This document shows, in pieces, positions 1 through 7,348 of a stretch of 11,637 nucleotides of DNA; position 1 is the first letter of the stretch, and the number at the start of each line of letters is the position of its first letter. This DNA is from Saccharimonas sp963542675 (lineage in GTDB: Bacteria; Patescibacteriota; Saccharimonadia; Saccharimonadales; Saccharimonadaceae). The DNA is taken from the NCBI GenBank assembly GCA_963542675.1, contig CAUTXC010000032.1, forward strand, positions 1 through 11,637. The letters run 5' to 3'. Both the position numbers and the translations under genes were made by a program. The notes under the pieces were generated by a model. That model was not told the DNA's origin. It worked only from the letters and a program-made list of their open reading frames with translations, and did not search any database.

Positions 1-88
1 CGATATATAGCTTGGTAGGGCAGCTGACGTAGTGCTTGCAACCAGAATATCGAATACTTTGTTTTCTCTGTGCTAGCTCACCTCCCCA

Positions 89-174
89 CACTTCATCCGA
101 TGGAGTGTGAAAACCGGTCGTAATGACCGGTTTTCAGCCCAACGCAAGAGGTCGACATCCAGCGAATGTCGACC
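89..174. other. Cluster of three consecutive hairpins in the left intergenic region
   Basis: Three perfect or near-perfect inverted repeats lie end to end: 89-107 (8-bp stem with one G-T pair, 3-base loop), 109-135 (11-bp stem, 5-base loop) and 150-174 (9-bp stem, 7-base loop). The middle one has the AAAACC...GGTTTT form of the terminators elsewhere in this window. The outer two lack T-runs and are not obviously terminators. The stretch from 1 to 306 carries no gene that I can support. The cluster could be the end region of a gene lying off the left edge, a structured leader, or a small RNA. No known RNA family was recognised. Confidence 0.45.
109..135. terminator. Symmetric Rho-independent-type terminator hairpin
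   Basis: An 11-bp perfect stem (GAAAACCGGTC with its complement) encloses the loop GTAAT. Four A-T pairs at the base would supply a U-run to either strand, so the hairpin could terminate in both directions. The gene it serves is uncertain: it may end a gene outside the left edge, or back up the hairpin at 259-278. Confidence 0.55.
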
Positions 175-258
175 CTTATAGTGTTCCGGAGGAGGGAGTT
201 GGGAGGGTGAGCGTGAGAAAAAGGTCAAGGTTTCATAATTCAGATTCTGCATAATATA

Positions 259-278
259 ACCCCTGCATCCACAGGGGT
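259..278. terminator. Hairpin downstream of the DUF5663-like gene
   Basis: The stem ACCCCTG/CAGGGGT (7 bp, 6-base loop) lies about 30 bases past the stop of the minus-strand gene at 307-849. No good T-run follows it on the minus strand; the nearest T-run (284-289) is on the plus side. Termination of the neighbour is therefore inferred mainly from position. The same stem recurs at 7707-7729. Confidence 0.45.
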
Positions 279-306
279 CATACGTGTTTTTACTTCGTCA
301 CCATCA

Positions 307-849
307 CTACGCAGCAAGCGCTACATCAGGGTCGGGGTGGCCACCCTCAAGCTCGTCTGGTGTATCACTACCTGCTGCATCGCTGCTCTGGAAGATGCTG
401 GCCAAGCCCTCTTGGGTAAGAAACTTCTGCGGGTCCGCCTTGGCGAGATCTACGAGGCCTTCAAAGGTCTCACGCACGACAGTTGTGTAGTCTGGGCGGT
501 TGTGGGTGAGCCACTTAAGCTGCGCATACTCCGCAAAGAGTGCCAGCTGGTCTACCTCCACACCACGCTGCTCCGCCGCTTTCTCGTAGGCTTTGCGCTG
601 GTTCTGGTATATCTCATCATCTTCGTAGTCAGGCTCGTGCTCGTCGATCCACGCTGTAATGACCGCAGCGTCTTGGTTCATAAACGACTCAAACTCATTC
701 AGCTGCACCTCGCTCAAGCCATCGCTCAGCACCGTGCCAACGCGCAGCTCCAGCACTTGGCGAAAGTTGTCGACAAAGCGCTGCCGCGCCTCTGGCGGCC
801 AGTCTGCTATACCGATTTTTTGCAAAAAAGCATCGTCTAATTGAAACAT
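307..849 (-). CDS. DUF5663-like protein, 180 aa, with ALAA C-terminus
   Basis: A small acidic protein whose N-terminal part (residues about 5-75) resembles the DUF5663 family of Patescibacteria: an aromatic/acidic start, LQKIGIADWPPEARQ, then VLELRVGTVLSDGLSEVQL and a short AWIDEHEPDY motif. A second W-x5-PDY segment (KWLTHNRPDY, about 112-121) follows a charged linker, so the family's C-terminal motif appears twice. Residues from about 150 are Ser/Asp/Gly-rich and probably disordered. No signal peptide or membrane segment is visible. The ATG at 849 is preferred because AGGAGG lies 11 bases upstream; the in-frame TTG at 858 is only two bases from that site. The protein ends in DVALAA, like the tmRNA tag. 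It is related to the protein at 1736-2077. The function is unknown, and the family assignment is from recall of the motif, not a search. Confidence 0.8.
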   Translation of the reverse strand: MFQLDDAFLQKIGIADWPPEARQRFVDNFRQVLELRVGTVLSDGLSEVQLNEFESFMNQDAAVITAWIDEHEPDYEDDEIYQNQRKAYEKAAEQRGVEVDQLALFAEYAQLKWLTHNRPDYTTVVRETFEGLVDLAKADPQKFLTQEGLASIFQSSDAAGSDTPDELEGGHPDPDVALAA

Positions 850-872
850 ATTTTTCAATTCCTCCTGCCCCT

Positions 873-902
873 AGTATACCAAACAATCCACCCCTTACAC
901 AA
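873..902 (-). promoter_or_regulatory. Sigma70-type promoter of the DUF5663-like gene
   Basis: On the minus strand, -35 TTGTGT (897-902) and -10 TATACT (873-878) are separated by 18 bases, and the -10 is preceded by TGG (extended -10). The predicted start gives a leader of about 15 bases that includes the AGGAGG site. Confidence 0.6.
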
Positions 903-945
903 TAAAAATGGCAAAATATGGTGTAATTTCCCTTAGTAGTGTTGT

Positions 946-1643
946 CTACCTCTGTTGCACCTCCTCGCTCTGAGCAATCTGCGCTATCGTGCGCTCAACA
1001 GCTGGCCAGGTGGGGCAGCTAATGATACGGCTATCACGCTCGTTCGAGCATGGCTACCACGGATACTCACCAAGGAGAATAGTATGCACAATGCGGCGCA
1101 TCGCAGAAGCTGGGTATTCGTCACTCATCGCGAGAATGTATTGAGATGCTTTGCGTGGTCGTCAATCAGCACATTCGCACCAATGCGTTCACAGATGACG
1201 CTTTTGTCTTGTCGCTGCTGCTCGTTGAAATAACTGGTGTAGTGAATACCGTCGATACAGCCAGGAAGGTAGGTATCGACCATCTGCTGCGTAATCGTTG
1301 CTAACTGATCTTCGCGCCGGCCAGTGACGATGTGGATACTGTGCTGTGCTGCCAAGCGGCGAATTGCCGCTACCGCTGTTTCCTCTGGTACGAGAGCTGC
1401 AAACTCATCAGACTGAGTGTATGCCTCGACGCGCCGTGCCCCTTCTTGAGGGTCGTTAACCACTCCCCAATCATATGGCGTGCCATTATAATAATGCTTT
1501 GGTTCAAGTGGCGCAGGCAGGTCTGCCCCATATTGCTTGTTATAGTGGCGCAAGATCGGTCCCACTGTCTCGACGATTACTTCGTCGCAGTCTATCGCGA
1601 TAACTAGCCGGTTACCACTATCTGGTCGTGTTGTATATTCCAT
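946..1643 (-). pseudogene. NT5C-like HAD phosphatase (5'-nucleotidase), frameshifted
   Basis: The intact first part (1643-1125, 172 codons) is a HAD-superfamily hydrolase most like the NT5C 5'(3')-deoxyribonucleotidase group. Visible motifs are the nucleophile motif AIDCDEVIVET (D18 and D20), motif II IVTGRRED, the motif III lysine in QDKSVICERIG, and the motif IV acidic pair VLIDDHAKH. The frame stops at 1125 (TGA), but the family's C-terminus continues one frame over: MSDEYPASAMRR and then ILLGEYPW, matching the family's YPWN-type strand. An in-frame TAG follows at 1054-1056, then 35 more coding-like codons (PTWPAVERTIAQIAQ...) to a TAG at 946-948. One base lost near 1128-1155 plus one nonsense change would explain this. 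All catalytic motifs precede the break, so a truncated product could still fold. A consensus sequencing error is the main alternative. Confidence 0.65.
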
Positions 1644-1649
1644 ATTATG

Positions 1650-1658
1650 ATTATACCA
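1650..1658 (-). promoter_or_regulatory. Extended -10 promoter giving a leaderless HAD transcript
   Basis: On the minus strand, TGG followed by TATAAT ends only six bases before the ATG at 1643. There is no convincing -35 and no Shine-Dalgarno sequence. Transcription would start at or next to the A of the ATG, so the mRNA would be leaderless. Confidence 0.55.
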
Positions 1659-1735
1659 GCTTAGCTATTCATTGTATTGCGAAAGAGATCTTCCGTTTTA
1701 TGCTATGCGACTTACGATTATAGCCTACGCAGAAC

Positions 1736-2077
1736 TCACACTGCATCGTTCAGCTCATCAGCCTTCTTGGCTAGGTCGCCAAGGATGAGGGTGCGCTCGT
1801 CGCTCAGGATCTCATCGAGGTGCGCAACCCGCTGCGACAGCCAGGCAAATAGCGCTGCGCTATCGTCCGTCTCCTGGCGGCGCACCAGCTCATCAAGGTC
1901 ATCGTCCGACAAGCGGCTAATAACCTCCAGCCCCACGCGCTCGTAGAGCGTGTTATTCACCTCCCGCAGCAGCGCTGCCGAGTCGCGCGTTGTAATCCCA
2001 AGGCGATCGAGGTCGTGTTGGGTGATGAGAGATGAGAAAGGGTTGTCGTCATCTATTGGGAGGGGTGCTGCACTCAT
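1736..2077 (-). CDS. DUF5663-like protein, 113 aa
   Basis: A small acidic protein with the same plan as the N-terminal part of the product of 307-849: ITQHDLDRLGI near the start, then NTLYERVGLEVISRLSDDDL, FAWLSQRVAHLDEIL and a charged helical tail. The shared pattern is L-x-x-x-G-I, then L-x-x-R-V-G-x-x-x-x-x-x-L-S-x-x-x-L, then A-W-(I/L). This is the DUF5663-like core without the second motif or the disordered tail. The ATG at 2077 lies 12 bases past the stop of the 692-aa gene and has only a weak ribosome site (GGTAG), which suggests translational coupling in a two-gene operon. It has no transmembrane segments. The function is unknown; close linkage suggests it acts with the large repeat protein. 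No clear terminator follows before the HAD promoter. Confidence 0.8.
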   Translation of the reverse strand: MSAAPLPIDDDNPFSSLITQHDLDRLGITTRDSAALLREVNNTLYERVGLEVISRLSDDDLDELVRRQETDDSAALFAWLSQRVAHLDEILSDERTLILGDLAKKADELNDAV

Positions 2078-2089
2078 GATTTTCTACCG

Positions 2090-4168
2090 CTAGGCTGCGC
2101 TATCCTGTCGACTCTCTCGTGCTTGCTTGGCTTTGATATACGCCTGTTTGATCGACTCAAGGGCACTATCCGCACTTTCCATTGTTCGTGCCTCTAGCGT
2201 GCTCAGGTATAGACCGCTTGCTTGGTGCTGCCGGCCTTCTTCTTGGAGCCAGCCTCGCACATTTTCTTGTATCGCTGTGCGGGTGTTTTTGATGAGCCCG
2301 TCAATATCTACCTCTTCGTTATTTGCATCAGCCTTTGTCATCTCCGCCCACAAGTCATACTCACCAAGCTGTATCTTGCTTCTTGCTATTTGCTCCATCT
2401 GGCGCATTTTATCGCGCGAAAGCGGGGCATCCTCTTGCGTGTTGATTGCCTTGGCGACAGTTTCGAGTTCTTCGGTGGGTGCTTCATCGTCAGCGGGAGG
2501 CTGCCCTGCACCAGCTGGGAAATTGATAACCTCAGCTAGCTCAGCTTCTGGCTCGCCTTCACCACGATGAGCAGCTTCATCGTGGCTCGTCACGACTGGT
2601 TCACCAGGGTCGCTATTCCCCCTAAGAACCCCTGCTGCCCGTGCAAGTGCAAAGAGATCTTCTTCCGTGTCCCCCGCTGGTGTCTCGTGTGATGGCACGT
2701 GTGGCTGAGTAGCTTGGGCTTCAGTATCAACTGCTGCTGGTTGTTCTTGCGCTTCGTCATTAGACACTTTGGTAAAAGAATGGTCTTTGAGAGGAAGGTT
2801 GGGCCTTGGTTTTGAATCTGGCACTTTCTGGCTAAACCAATCTTTCACAGCCCGCATTGCTTCTCGGGCCATATGCAGAGCAGTCTGTGCCCGACGTATC
2901 AATCGGTCTTTCTTCTTCCCCTCTACTTCTGCAGCCGCTTCAATAGCTGCTGCGCGATTCTCCTCAGCGCTGTCATCCACTTCCTCGTGTGTTGGCTCCG
3001 CTATGGTTGCTTCGGGGGCTTCTGCTGCTTCCGCGAGAGGCTGATTCTCTGTCGCTACAGAGGTGGATTCGTTTGAGGCTGACGACTCCAGCCGCACGTC
3101 GAGTGCTGCTTGGAGTGCTGCGAGGGATCGGTCGCGCATGTCTTTGAGCTGTGCTGCATCTTCGTGCGAGAGATGTGGTTGCATCAGCTCGTGCGCTGCC
3201 ATGCTCAGCACTGTGCTTGCTGCCTCACCCTTCATGCGGATCGCATCCATAGTCGAGTGGCTCGCCATAATCTCCTGGGCGGTACGGTCCGTCAGCTCGC
3301 TCACCTGCGCTTCGAAGCCGGCTGGTGCTTGAGGTGTTTGCTCACTCGTCGAGACTGGTACAGGAGTATGCTCTGTATTAGCTACGCTTTGAGTCAGTTC
3401 TTGGCTTGGAATAGTGGTAGGTTTTGTGCCCTGATTGCGCGCGTCGAGGGCTTGCTGCAAGGTAGCAAGTGCGTCGCTGCGCATCGTCTCCAGCTGAGCG
3501 ATCCCCTCCGCCGAGTATGGCAAGATTACCTCATGCGCAATTTTGCTCTGCACCGCAATATCTGCCATGCCCTTAGCAAACACCGCATCTGTAGCCGACT
3601 CTGCTGCGTTAATCTCCTGGACCTTCTTGTCGGTCAGTGCTGTGATTTCTGTTTGTAGGCGAGCAAGGGTTGCTTCCTCACCAGTTTGTTGCTCTTGCTT
3701 GGCTGATGGTGCTTGCTCAAGGGTTGATATTTGCTCGGCAGAAGTTAGCTCTTTCTGCTTTGCCCGCCACTCTGCATCGCGCCTCAAGTCATCTTCAGTC
3801 GGTGGTGGAGCGGGAGATATTTCTCGCTCTGCCGCCTTGTGCTCCGCATAGTATTCCTCACCAACTGTCCCAACACCAAGAGCCGTCACAATCTTCTTGC
3901 CAATTTCAATAACTTTATCACGAGCTGCGTTGTTTCTTTCGGGGTTTACGTGCCGAGCTACATATTTTTCTCGCTTTGTTGTGCTACTACCCAGGTGGTC
4001 ATTGATTTTCTCCTGCAATCGTGCATTTCTCTTGTACGCATCAGGGATGTTTTTTATCGCTTCCATCACAGGATTCACTGCGCCCTTAATACCAGCCCAT
4101 TTCTCCGAGCCTACTTGGAGCGCTGGGCCAGCTGTGCTTGTTCCTGCTGCTTCATATCCTTTTGCCAT
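2090..4168 (-). CDS. Large Ala/Glu-rich repeat protein of unknown function, 692 aa
   Basis: I do not recognise a family. The frame is open from 4237, but that upstream ATG lies inside the promoter, so the start is placed at the ATG at 4168 (MAKGYEAAG). The N-terminal 110 residues are basic and helical. Residues about 178-244 and 292-359 are two diverged copies of one helical unit, sharing LTD..-QEI, DA...KG, AHE...P, QL..MR and LA.LQ.ALD.R. Between and after them are low-complexity linkers rich in Ala, Glu, Pro, Ser and Thr. A basic helix (EGKKKDRLIRRAQTAL) lies near residue 420, and a helical C-terminal domain starts at about residue 575. No signal peptide, membrane helix or catalytic motif is seen, so a cytoplasmic structural or scaffold role is possible but unproven. 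It is co-transcribed with the DUF5663-like gene 12 bases downstream and has its own consensus promoter. Confidence 0.85.
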   Translation of the reverse strand: MAKGYEAAGTSTAGPALQVGSEKWAGIKGAVNPVMEAIKNIPDAYKRNARLQEKINDHLGSSTTKREKYVARHVNPERNNAARDKVIEIGKKIVTALGVGTVGEEYYAEHKAAEREISPAPPPTEDDLRRDAEWRAKQKELTSAEQISTLEQAPSAKQEQQTGEEATLARLQTEITALTDKKVQEINAAESATDAVFAKGMADIAVQSKIAHEVILPYSAEGIAQLETMRSDALATLQQALDARNQGTKPTTIPSQELTQSVANTEHTPVPVSTSEQTPQAPAGFEAQVSELTDRTAQEIMASHSTMDAIRMKGEAASTVLSMAAHELMQPHLSHEDAAQLKDMRDRSLAALQAALDVRLESSASNESTSVATENQPLAEAAEAPEATIAEPTHEEVDDSAEENRAAAIEAAAEVEGKKKDRLIRRAQTALHMAREAMRAVKDWFSQKVPDSKPRPNLPLKDHSFTKVSNDEAQEQPAAVDTEAQATQPHVPSHETPAGDTEEDLFALARAAGVLRGNSDPGEPVVTSHDEAAHRGEGEPEAELAEVINFPAGAGQPPADDEAPTEELETVAKAINTQEDAPLSRDKMRQMEQIARSKIQLGEYDLWAEMTKADANNEEVDIDGLIKNTRTAIQENVRGWLQEEGRQHQASGLYLSTLEARTMESADSALESIKQAYIKAKQARESRQDSAA
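3092..3637 (-). repeat. Internal duplication in the 692-aa protein (two copies of a ~67-aa unit)
   Basis: Copy 1 is encoded by about 3637-3437 and copy 2 by about 3295-3092, separated by a Pro/Ser/Thr/Gln-rich linker of about 47 residues. The two protein segments align end to end with only a one-residue gap, and the identities are concentrated at LTD, QEI, AHE, MR and the ALD.R end. Divergence is high enough that the duplication must be old. Confidence 0.7.
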
Positions 4169-4208
4169 ACTACCCGTCCTAATTTCGTTTCTTATATATT
4201 CTGCCCAC

Positions 4209-4253
4209 ATCCTACCACAACAGAGGTGATGTGTCAATAAGAGAAGCTTCTCA
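4209..4253 (-). promoter_or_regulatory. Consensus promoter of the 692-aa gene, with upstream palindrome
   Basis: On the minus strand, -35 TTGACA (4232-4237), a 17-base spacer and -10 TAGGAT (4209-4214) predict a start near 4202, about 34 bases before the ATG at 4168. Directly upstream is the perfect 12-base palindrome GAGAAGCTTCTC (4241-4252). The 9-base string TGAGAAGCT (4245-4253) lies exactly 7 bases from the -35, the same arrangement as at the rpsA promoter. Confidence 0.7.
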
Positions 4254-4259
4254 ACCTCA

Positions 4260-4287
4260 AAAACTCGCCATCACCACGGCGAGTTTT
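4260..4287. terminator. Terminator of the rpsA-infB operon
   Basis: A 10-bp perfect stem AAAACTCGCC/GGCGAGTTTT with an 8-base loop lies about 95 bases after the infB stop and just before the next promoter. On the minus strand it runs into T5. Its symmetry would allow bidirectional action. Confidence 0.8.
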
Positions 4288-4382
4288 GTATACCATTAGC
4301 AAAACCAGCAAGAGCAGAGTTACCACTCAATTATAATGCGATTCTATACGATGAAGCACCACCGCCAAGCCTGTTACTGTAG

Positions 4383-6158
4383 CTACTGCAGCGTACGCTT
4401 CACCAGCTCGCGGGTGAAGAACTCGAGGGTGTCGCCAATCTCGAGCTGGAGCTTCTTGCTAGTCGTGAGGTTAAGACCACAGAGCTCACCCTCAAAAACC
4501 TCCTTAGCTTCTTGCTGCTGGCGCTGCACGCTGGCCACTGTGACTTCGGCAATTTGCTCCTCGCCGCGCATCACACGGGCCAATAGTCCTGCCGTCACCT
4601 TACCCTTTGTCACTTGCCCACCAGCGATGACCGCATCGCGCATCGTCCGGAAAACACCCTTAATCTCTAGCTGGCCAATCTCCGTCTCCACCACCTCTGG
4701 TGCGAGCATTGCTTCCATGCTGCGACGTGCGTCATCGAGTAACTCATAGATCACTTGGTAGCGGCGCACTGTCACTTTGTCACGCATTGCCAGGCGCTTG
4801 ACAGCTGGCGGCAAGTCGACGTTAAAGCCGTATATAATTGCATTACTACTACCAGCCAGGCGCACATCACTCTCGGTAATATTGCCCACGCCATGGCCAA
4901 TAATCCGTAGCGTGATCGCCCCACCCGTCTCCACCAGGCGCAAGCTATCCATCACTGAGGTAAGTGACCCCTGTACATCGGCCTTGACGATGACGTCGAA
5001 TTCCTGAGCATCGTGTTTCTGCGTCATAAGCTTGAGCAAGTCAGCACCAGTCACATTGGTGGTGGCAGCATTACGCGCTTGGTCGAGCTTAGCCTTCTGC
5101 ACAGCTAGGCGAGCTTCTTTCTCGTTTTTGACCACCGTGAAGATATCACCAAACTGCGGCAATTCCTTAAAACCTGTTACCGTCACTGGTGTAGCAGGCG
5201 TGGCTGTCTTGATAGGCGTGCCAGTGTAATCGAGCAAAGTACGCACCTTGCCATAGGCCTGCCCTGCCACGAGGAAATGCCCTGGTGCCAAGCGGCCCTG
5301 CTCGATAAGTAAGTTCACCACCGAGCCACGACCCTTCTCCATATGCGCCTCAATAACGAGCCCCTCAGCTGGCACATCCGTATCGGCGCGGAGCTCTTCC
5401 ATGTCGGCCACAAGTAGGATAGTATCAAGCAACTTATCAATATTCTGACCAGTCTTAGCGCTAATTGGTACCATAATGGTATCGCCACCCCACTCCTCAG
5501 GGTTGAGATGATGCTCACTAGCAAGCTGCGCTTTAACCATATCAGGGTTGGCCGTGTCTTTGTCAATCTTGTTGATGGCAACGATAATCTTGGCATTGGC
5601 ATCGCGCGCAAAGCGGATTGCCTCTACCGTCTGTGGCTTCACACCATCATCGGCTGCCACAACAATCACCACCACATCGGTCAGTGCGGCACCATGCTGG
5701 CGCAACGCCGCAAAGGCCTCATGGCCAGGGGTATCAAGCAACGTCATCGTACGACCACCCTTTTGGGCTTGATAGGCACTGATGTGCTGGGTAATGCCAC
5801 CAGCCTCACCAGCAACCGTCTTCATCTCGAGGATAGTATCGAGCAGCGTTGTCTTACCGTGGTCAACATGCCCCATCACCGCCACAATTGGCGGGCGTGG
5901 CACAGCATTGCTTGACGGTTTATGCAGGTGCTGCACAGTATGCTGCTCGGCGGCTTTGCGCTGCAGCGTCACTGCTAGGCCCAGTTCCTCCACGATAATC
6001 TCAGCAATCTCAAAATCAATCCGCTGATTGATCGTTACCGTAAAGCCATTCTTGAAGAGCTCGCCAATCAGCTTCGTGACCGGCAGATTCAGGGTTTGGG
6101 CCAGCTCACCAACGGTGATCGAATCGGCAATGACCAACACTTTTTCAGACTGACTCAT
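4383..6158 (-). CDS. infB: Translation initiation factor IF-2
   Basis: IF-2 is the GTPase that places initiator fMet-tRNA on the 30S subunit and promotes 50S joining. A single IF2_N helical domain is at residues about 5-60. The G domain follows with G1 GHVDHGKT (96-103), G3 DTPGH (142-146), G4 NKID (196-199) and G5 SAK (233-235), and GGITQHISAY marks the switch I region. Domains II, III and the initiator-tRNA-binding C-terminal barrel follow, to EFFTRELVKRTLQ. At 591 aa it lacks the long variable N-terminal extension of E. coli IF-2, as is usual in reduced genomes. ATG 6158 is chosen because AAAGGAG lies 7 bases upstream; the frame is open to a GTG at 6164. It lies 52 bases after rpsA with no terminator between, so the two are probably one operon. 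The common nusA/rbfA neighbours are absent. Confidence 0.97.
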   Translation of the reverse strand: MSQSEKVLVIADSITVGELAQTLNLPVTKLIGELFKNGFTVTINQRIDFEIAEIIVEELGLAVTLQRKAAEQHTVQHLHKPSSNAVPRPPIVAVMGHVDHGKTTLLDTILEMKTVAGEAGGITQHISAYQAQKGGRTMTLLDTPGHEAFAALRQHGAALTDVVVIVVAADDGVKPQTVEAIRFARDANAKIIVAINKIDKDTANPDMVKAQLASEHHLNPEEWGGDTIMVPISAKTGQNIDKLLDTILLVADMEELRADTDVPAEGLVIEAHMEKGRGSVVNLLIEQGRLAPGHFLVAGQAYGKVRTLLDYTGTPIKTATPATPVTVTGFKELPQFGDIFTVVKNEKEARLAVQKAKLDQARNAATTNVTGADLLKLMTQKHDAQEFDVIVKADVQGSLTSVMDSLRLVETGGAITLRIIGHGVGNITESDVRLAGSSNAIIYGFNVDLPPAVKRLAMRDKVTVRRYQVIYELLDDARRSMEAMLAPEVVETEIGQLEIKGVFRTMRDAVIAGGQVTKGKVTAGLLARVMRGEEQIAEVTVASVQRQQQEAKEVFEGELCGLNLTTSKKLQLEIGDTLEFFTRELVKRTLQ

Positions 6159-6175
6159 ATACACACTCCTTTCTG

Positions 6176-6189
6176 CCGGCCACAGCCGG
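6176..6189 (-). promoter_or_regulatory. Small GC hairpin ahead of the infB ribosome binding site
   Basis: CCGGC and GCCGG flank a 4-base loop (5-bp stem) in the 52-base rpsA-infB gap, a few bases upstream of the infB AAAGGAG site (6166-6172). It could influence infB translation or stabilise the processed mRNA. It is too short to be called a terminator and has no T-run. Confidence 0.35.
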
Positions 6190-6210
6190 TCATCTTTTGT
6201 AATTTACTGG

Positions 6211-7275
6211 TTATTTTTTCTTGTCGGCGAGGCTCAGGCTCACTTTGTGCGCATCTTTGTCGATGTCAAGAATGACAAAGCTCTTGCGCTCATTGAGGGT
6301 AAAGACCTTCTCTGGGTCGGCACCACCGCTGCCCAGCTCGCTCACATGCACCAGCGCTTCAACTGCTGGGCTAATCTGAACAAAGGCACCATATGGGGTA
6401 ATGCGCGTTACTGTACCCTCGATGGTCTGGCCTTTAGTGAATTGATCCACCTCATCAAGCCATGGGTCCTTGGTGAGCTGCTTCATGCTCAGGCTGAGGC
6501 GATCTTTGTCGATGCTGATAATCTTCGCCTCAACGCTCTGACCGACCTTCACATAGTCGGCTGGGTTGTTGACGCGCTCCCAACTAATCTCTGAGATATG
6601 GATAAGCCCCTCGATCCCTTCGACATTCACGAAGACACCAAAGTCCACCACACCAGTCACCACACCCTTAACGGTGTCGCCAACCTTGAGCTTCTCAAAG
6701 TGAGCCGCCAGGCCATCCTTGATGGCTTCCTTCTCGCTAAAGATCAGCTTATTGGCCTTGCGGTCGCAGTCGAGGATACGCACCTTGAGCGTCTGGCCCA
6801 CCAGGGTGTTGAGCCGTGCCAAGATCTCATCCTTATCGGCACCACCCACCCGTGGGTAGTGCTCGGCCGACAGTTGCGATACTGGCAAGAAGCCCCGCAC
6901 GCCTTCGTACTCAACCAGCATACCACCGCGGTTAGCGTCGTATGGCGCCACCTCGATGATCTCGCCGGCATCCAGCTTGGCCATCGCTTCTTCCCAGCCA
7001 CGGTCCTTGGCTGCTTTGCGCAGGCTCAGCAGGCTATAGCCATTCTCGAGCTCGCTATCGACCACACTGGCTGTTACTTCATCACCAACTGCTAGCGTCT
7101 TAGCTGGGCCAATCTCGCGCCGTGGCACATAGCCAACCCCTTGCGGGCCTAGGTCTATTAATACATCTCGTTTGCGCACCGATAATACGCGGCCAGTCAC
7201 GACCTCGCCGGTTACTAGTTGCTTGACGCCGTCGCCAGCGAGCAAATCATCCATTGTTAAGGCTTGTGTTGCCAT
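6211..7275 (-). CDS. rpsA: 30S ribosomal protein S1, four S1 domains
   Basis: Ribosomal protein S1 binds mRNA on the 30S subunit and helps recruit weakly structured or SD-poor messages. The 354 residues hold four OB-fold S1 repeats at about 20-86, 102-181, 196-265 and 281-350. Repeats 3 and 4 show the canonical pattern best (VKGVVTGVVDFGVFV then GLIHISEIS; IEGTVTRITPYGAFV then ALVHVSEL). Repeats 1 and 2 are diverged, as expected for the ribosome-binding end. E. coli S1 has six repeats; four is common in Gram-positive and CPR bacteria. The ATG at 7275 is the first in frame; a purine-rich AGAGGAG lies unusually far upstream (about 15 bases). It ends in KKK-TAA and leads into infB, so transcription of the two is likely shared from the promoter at 7349-7377. 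Confidence 0.95.
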   Translation of the reverse strand: MATQALTMDDLLAGDGVKQLVTGEVVTGRVLSVRKRDVLIDLGPQGVGYVPRREIGPAKTLAVGDEVTASVVDSELENGYSLLSLRKAAKDRGWEEAMAKLDAGEIIEVAPYDANRGGMLVEYEGVRGFLPVSQLSAEHYPRVGGADKDEILARLNTLVGQTLKVRILDCDRKANKLIFSEKEAIKDGLAAHFEKLKVGDTVKGVVTGVVDFGVFVNVEGIEGLIHISEISWERVNNPADYVKVGQSVEAKIISIDKDRLSLSMKQLTKDPWLDEVDQFTKGQTIEGTVTRITPYGAFVQISPAVEALVHVSELGSGGADPEKVFTLNERKSFVILDIDKDAHKVSLSLADKKK

Positions 7276-7348
7276 AAGTCTTGGTACAGACTCCTCTTGT
7301 TAATTATATTATGAGACACGCCGGCCGAGCGGCGCACCATTCCTCTGT

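Noticed and set aside
5..60. tRNA fragment, suggested by the D-arm-like TAGCTTGGTAGGGCA
   Set aside because: No anticodon stem pairs, the T-arm GTTCGAATC is only faintly matched, and no acceptor stem can be formed. I see no tRNA.
946..1128. UAG recoded as an amino acid, to explain the in-frame TAG codons
   Set aside because: TAG is the natural stop of at least five genes here (307-849, 2090-4168, infB, KGG, 70-aa), and each broken gene also needs a frameshift, so decay or sequence error is simpler.
4169..4237. N-terminal extension of the 692-aa protein to the ATG at 4237
   Set aside because: That ATG overlaps the -35 TTGACA and the extension spans the -10, so it would not be in the transcript.
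2127..4240. Many plus-strand ORFs opposite the 692-aa gene, and similar ones opposite infB and rpsA
   Set aside because: They are Ser/Arg/Cys-rich shadows of biased codon use on the opposite strand, without ribosome sites.
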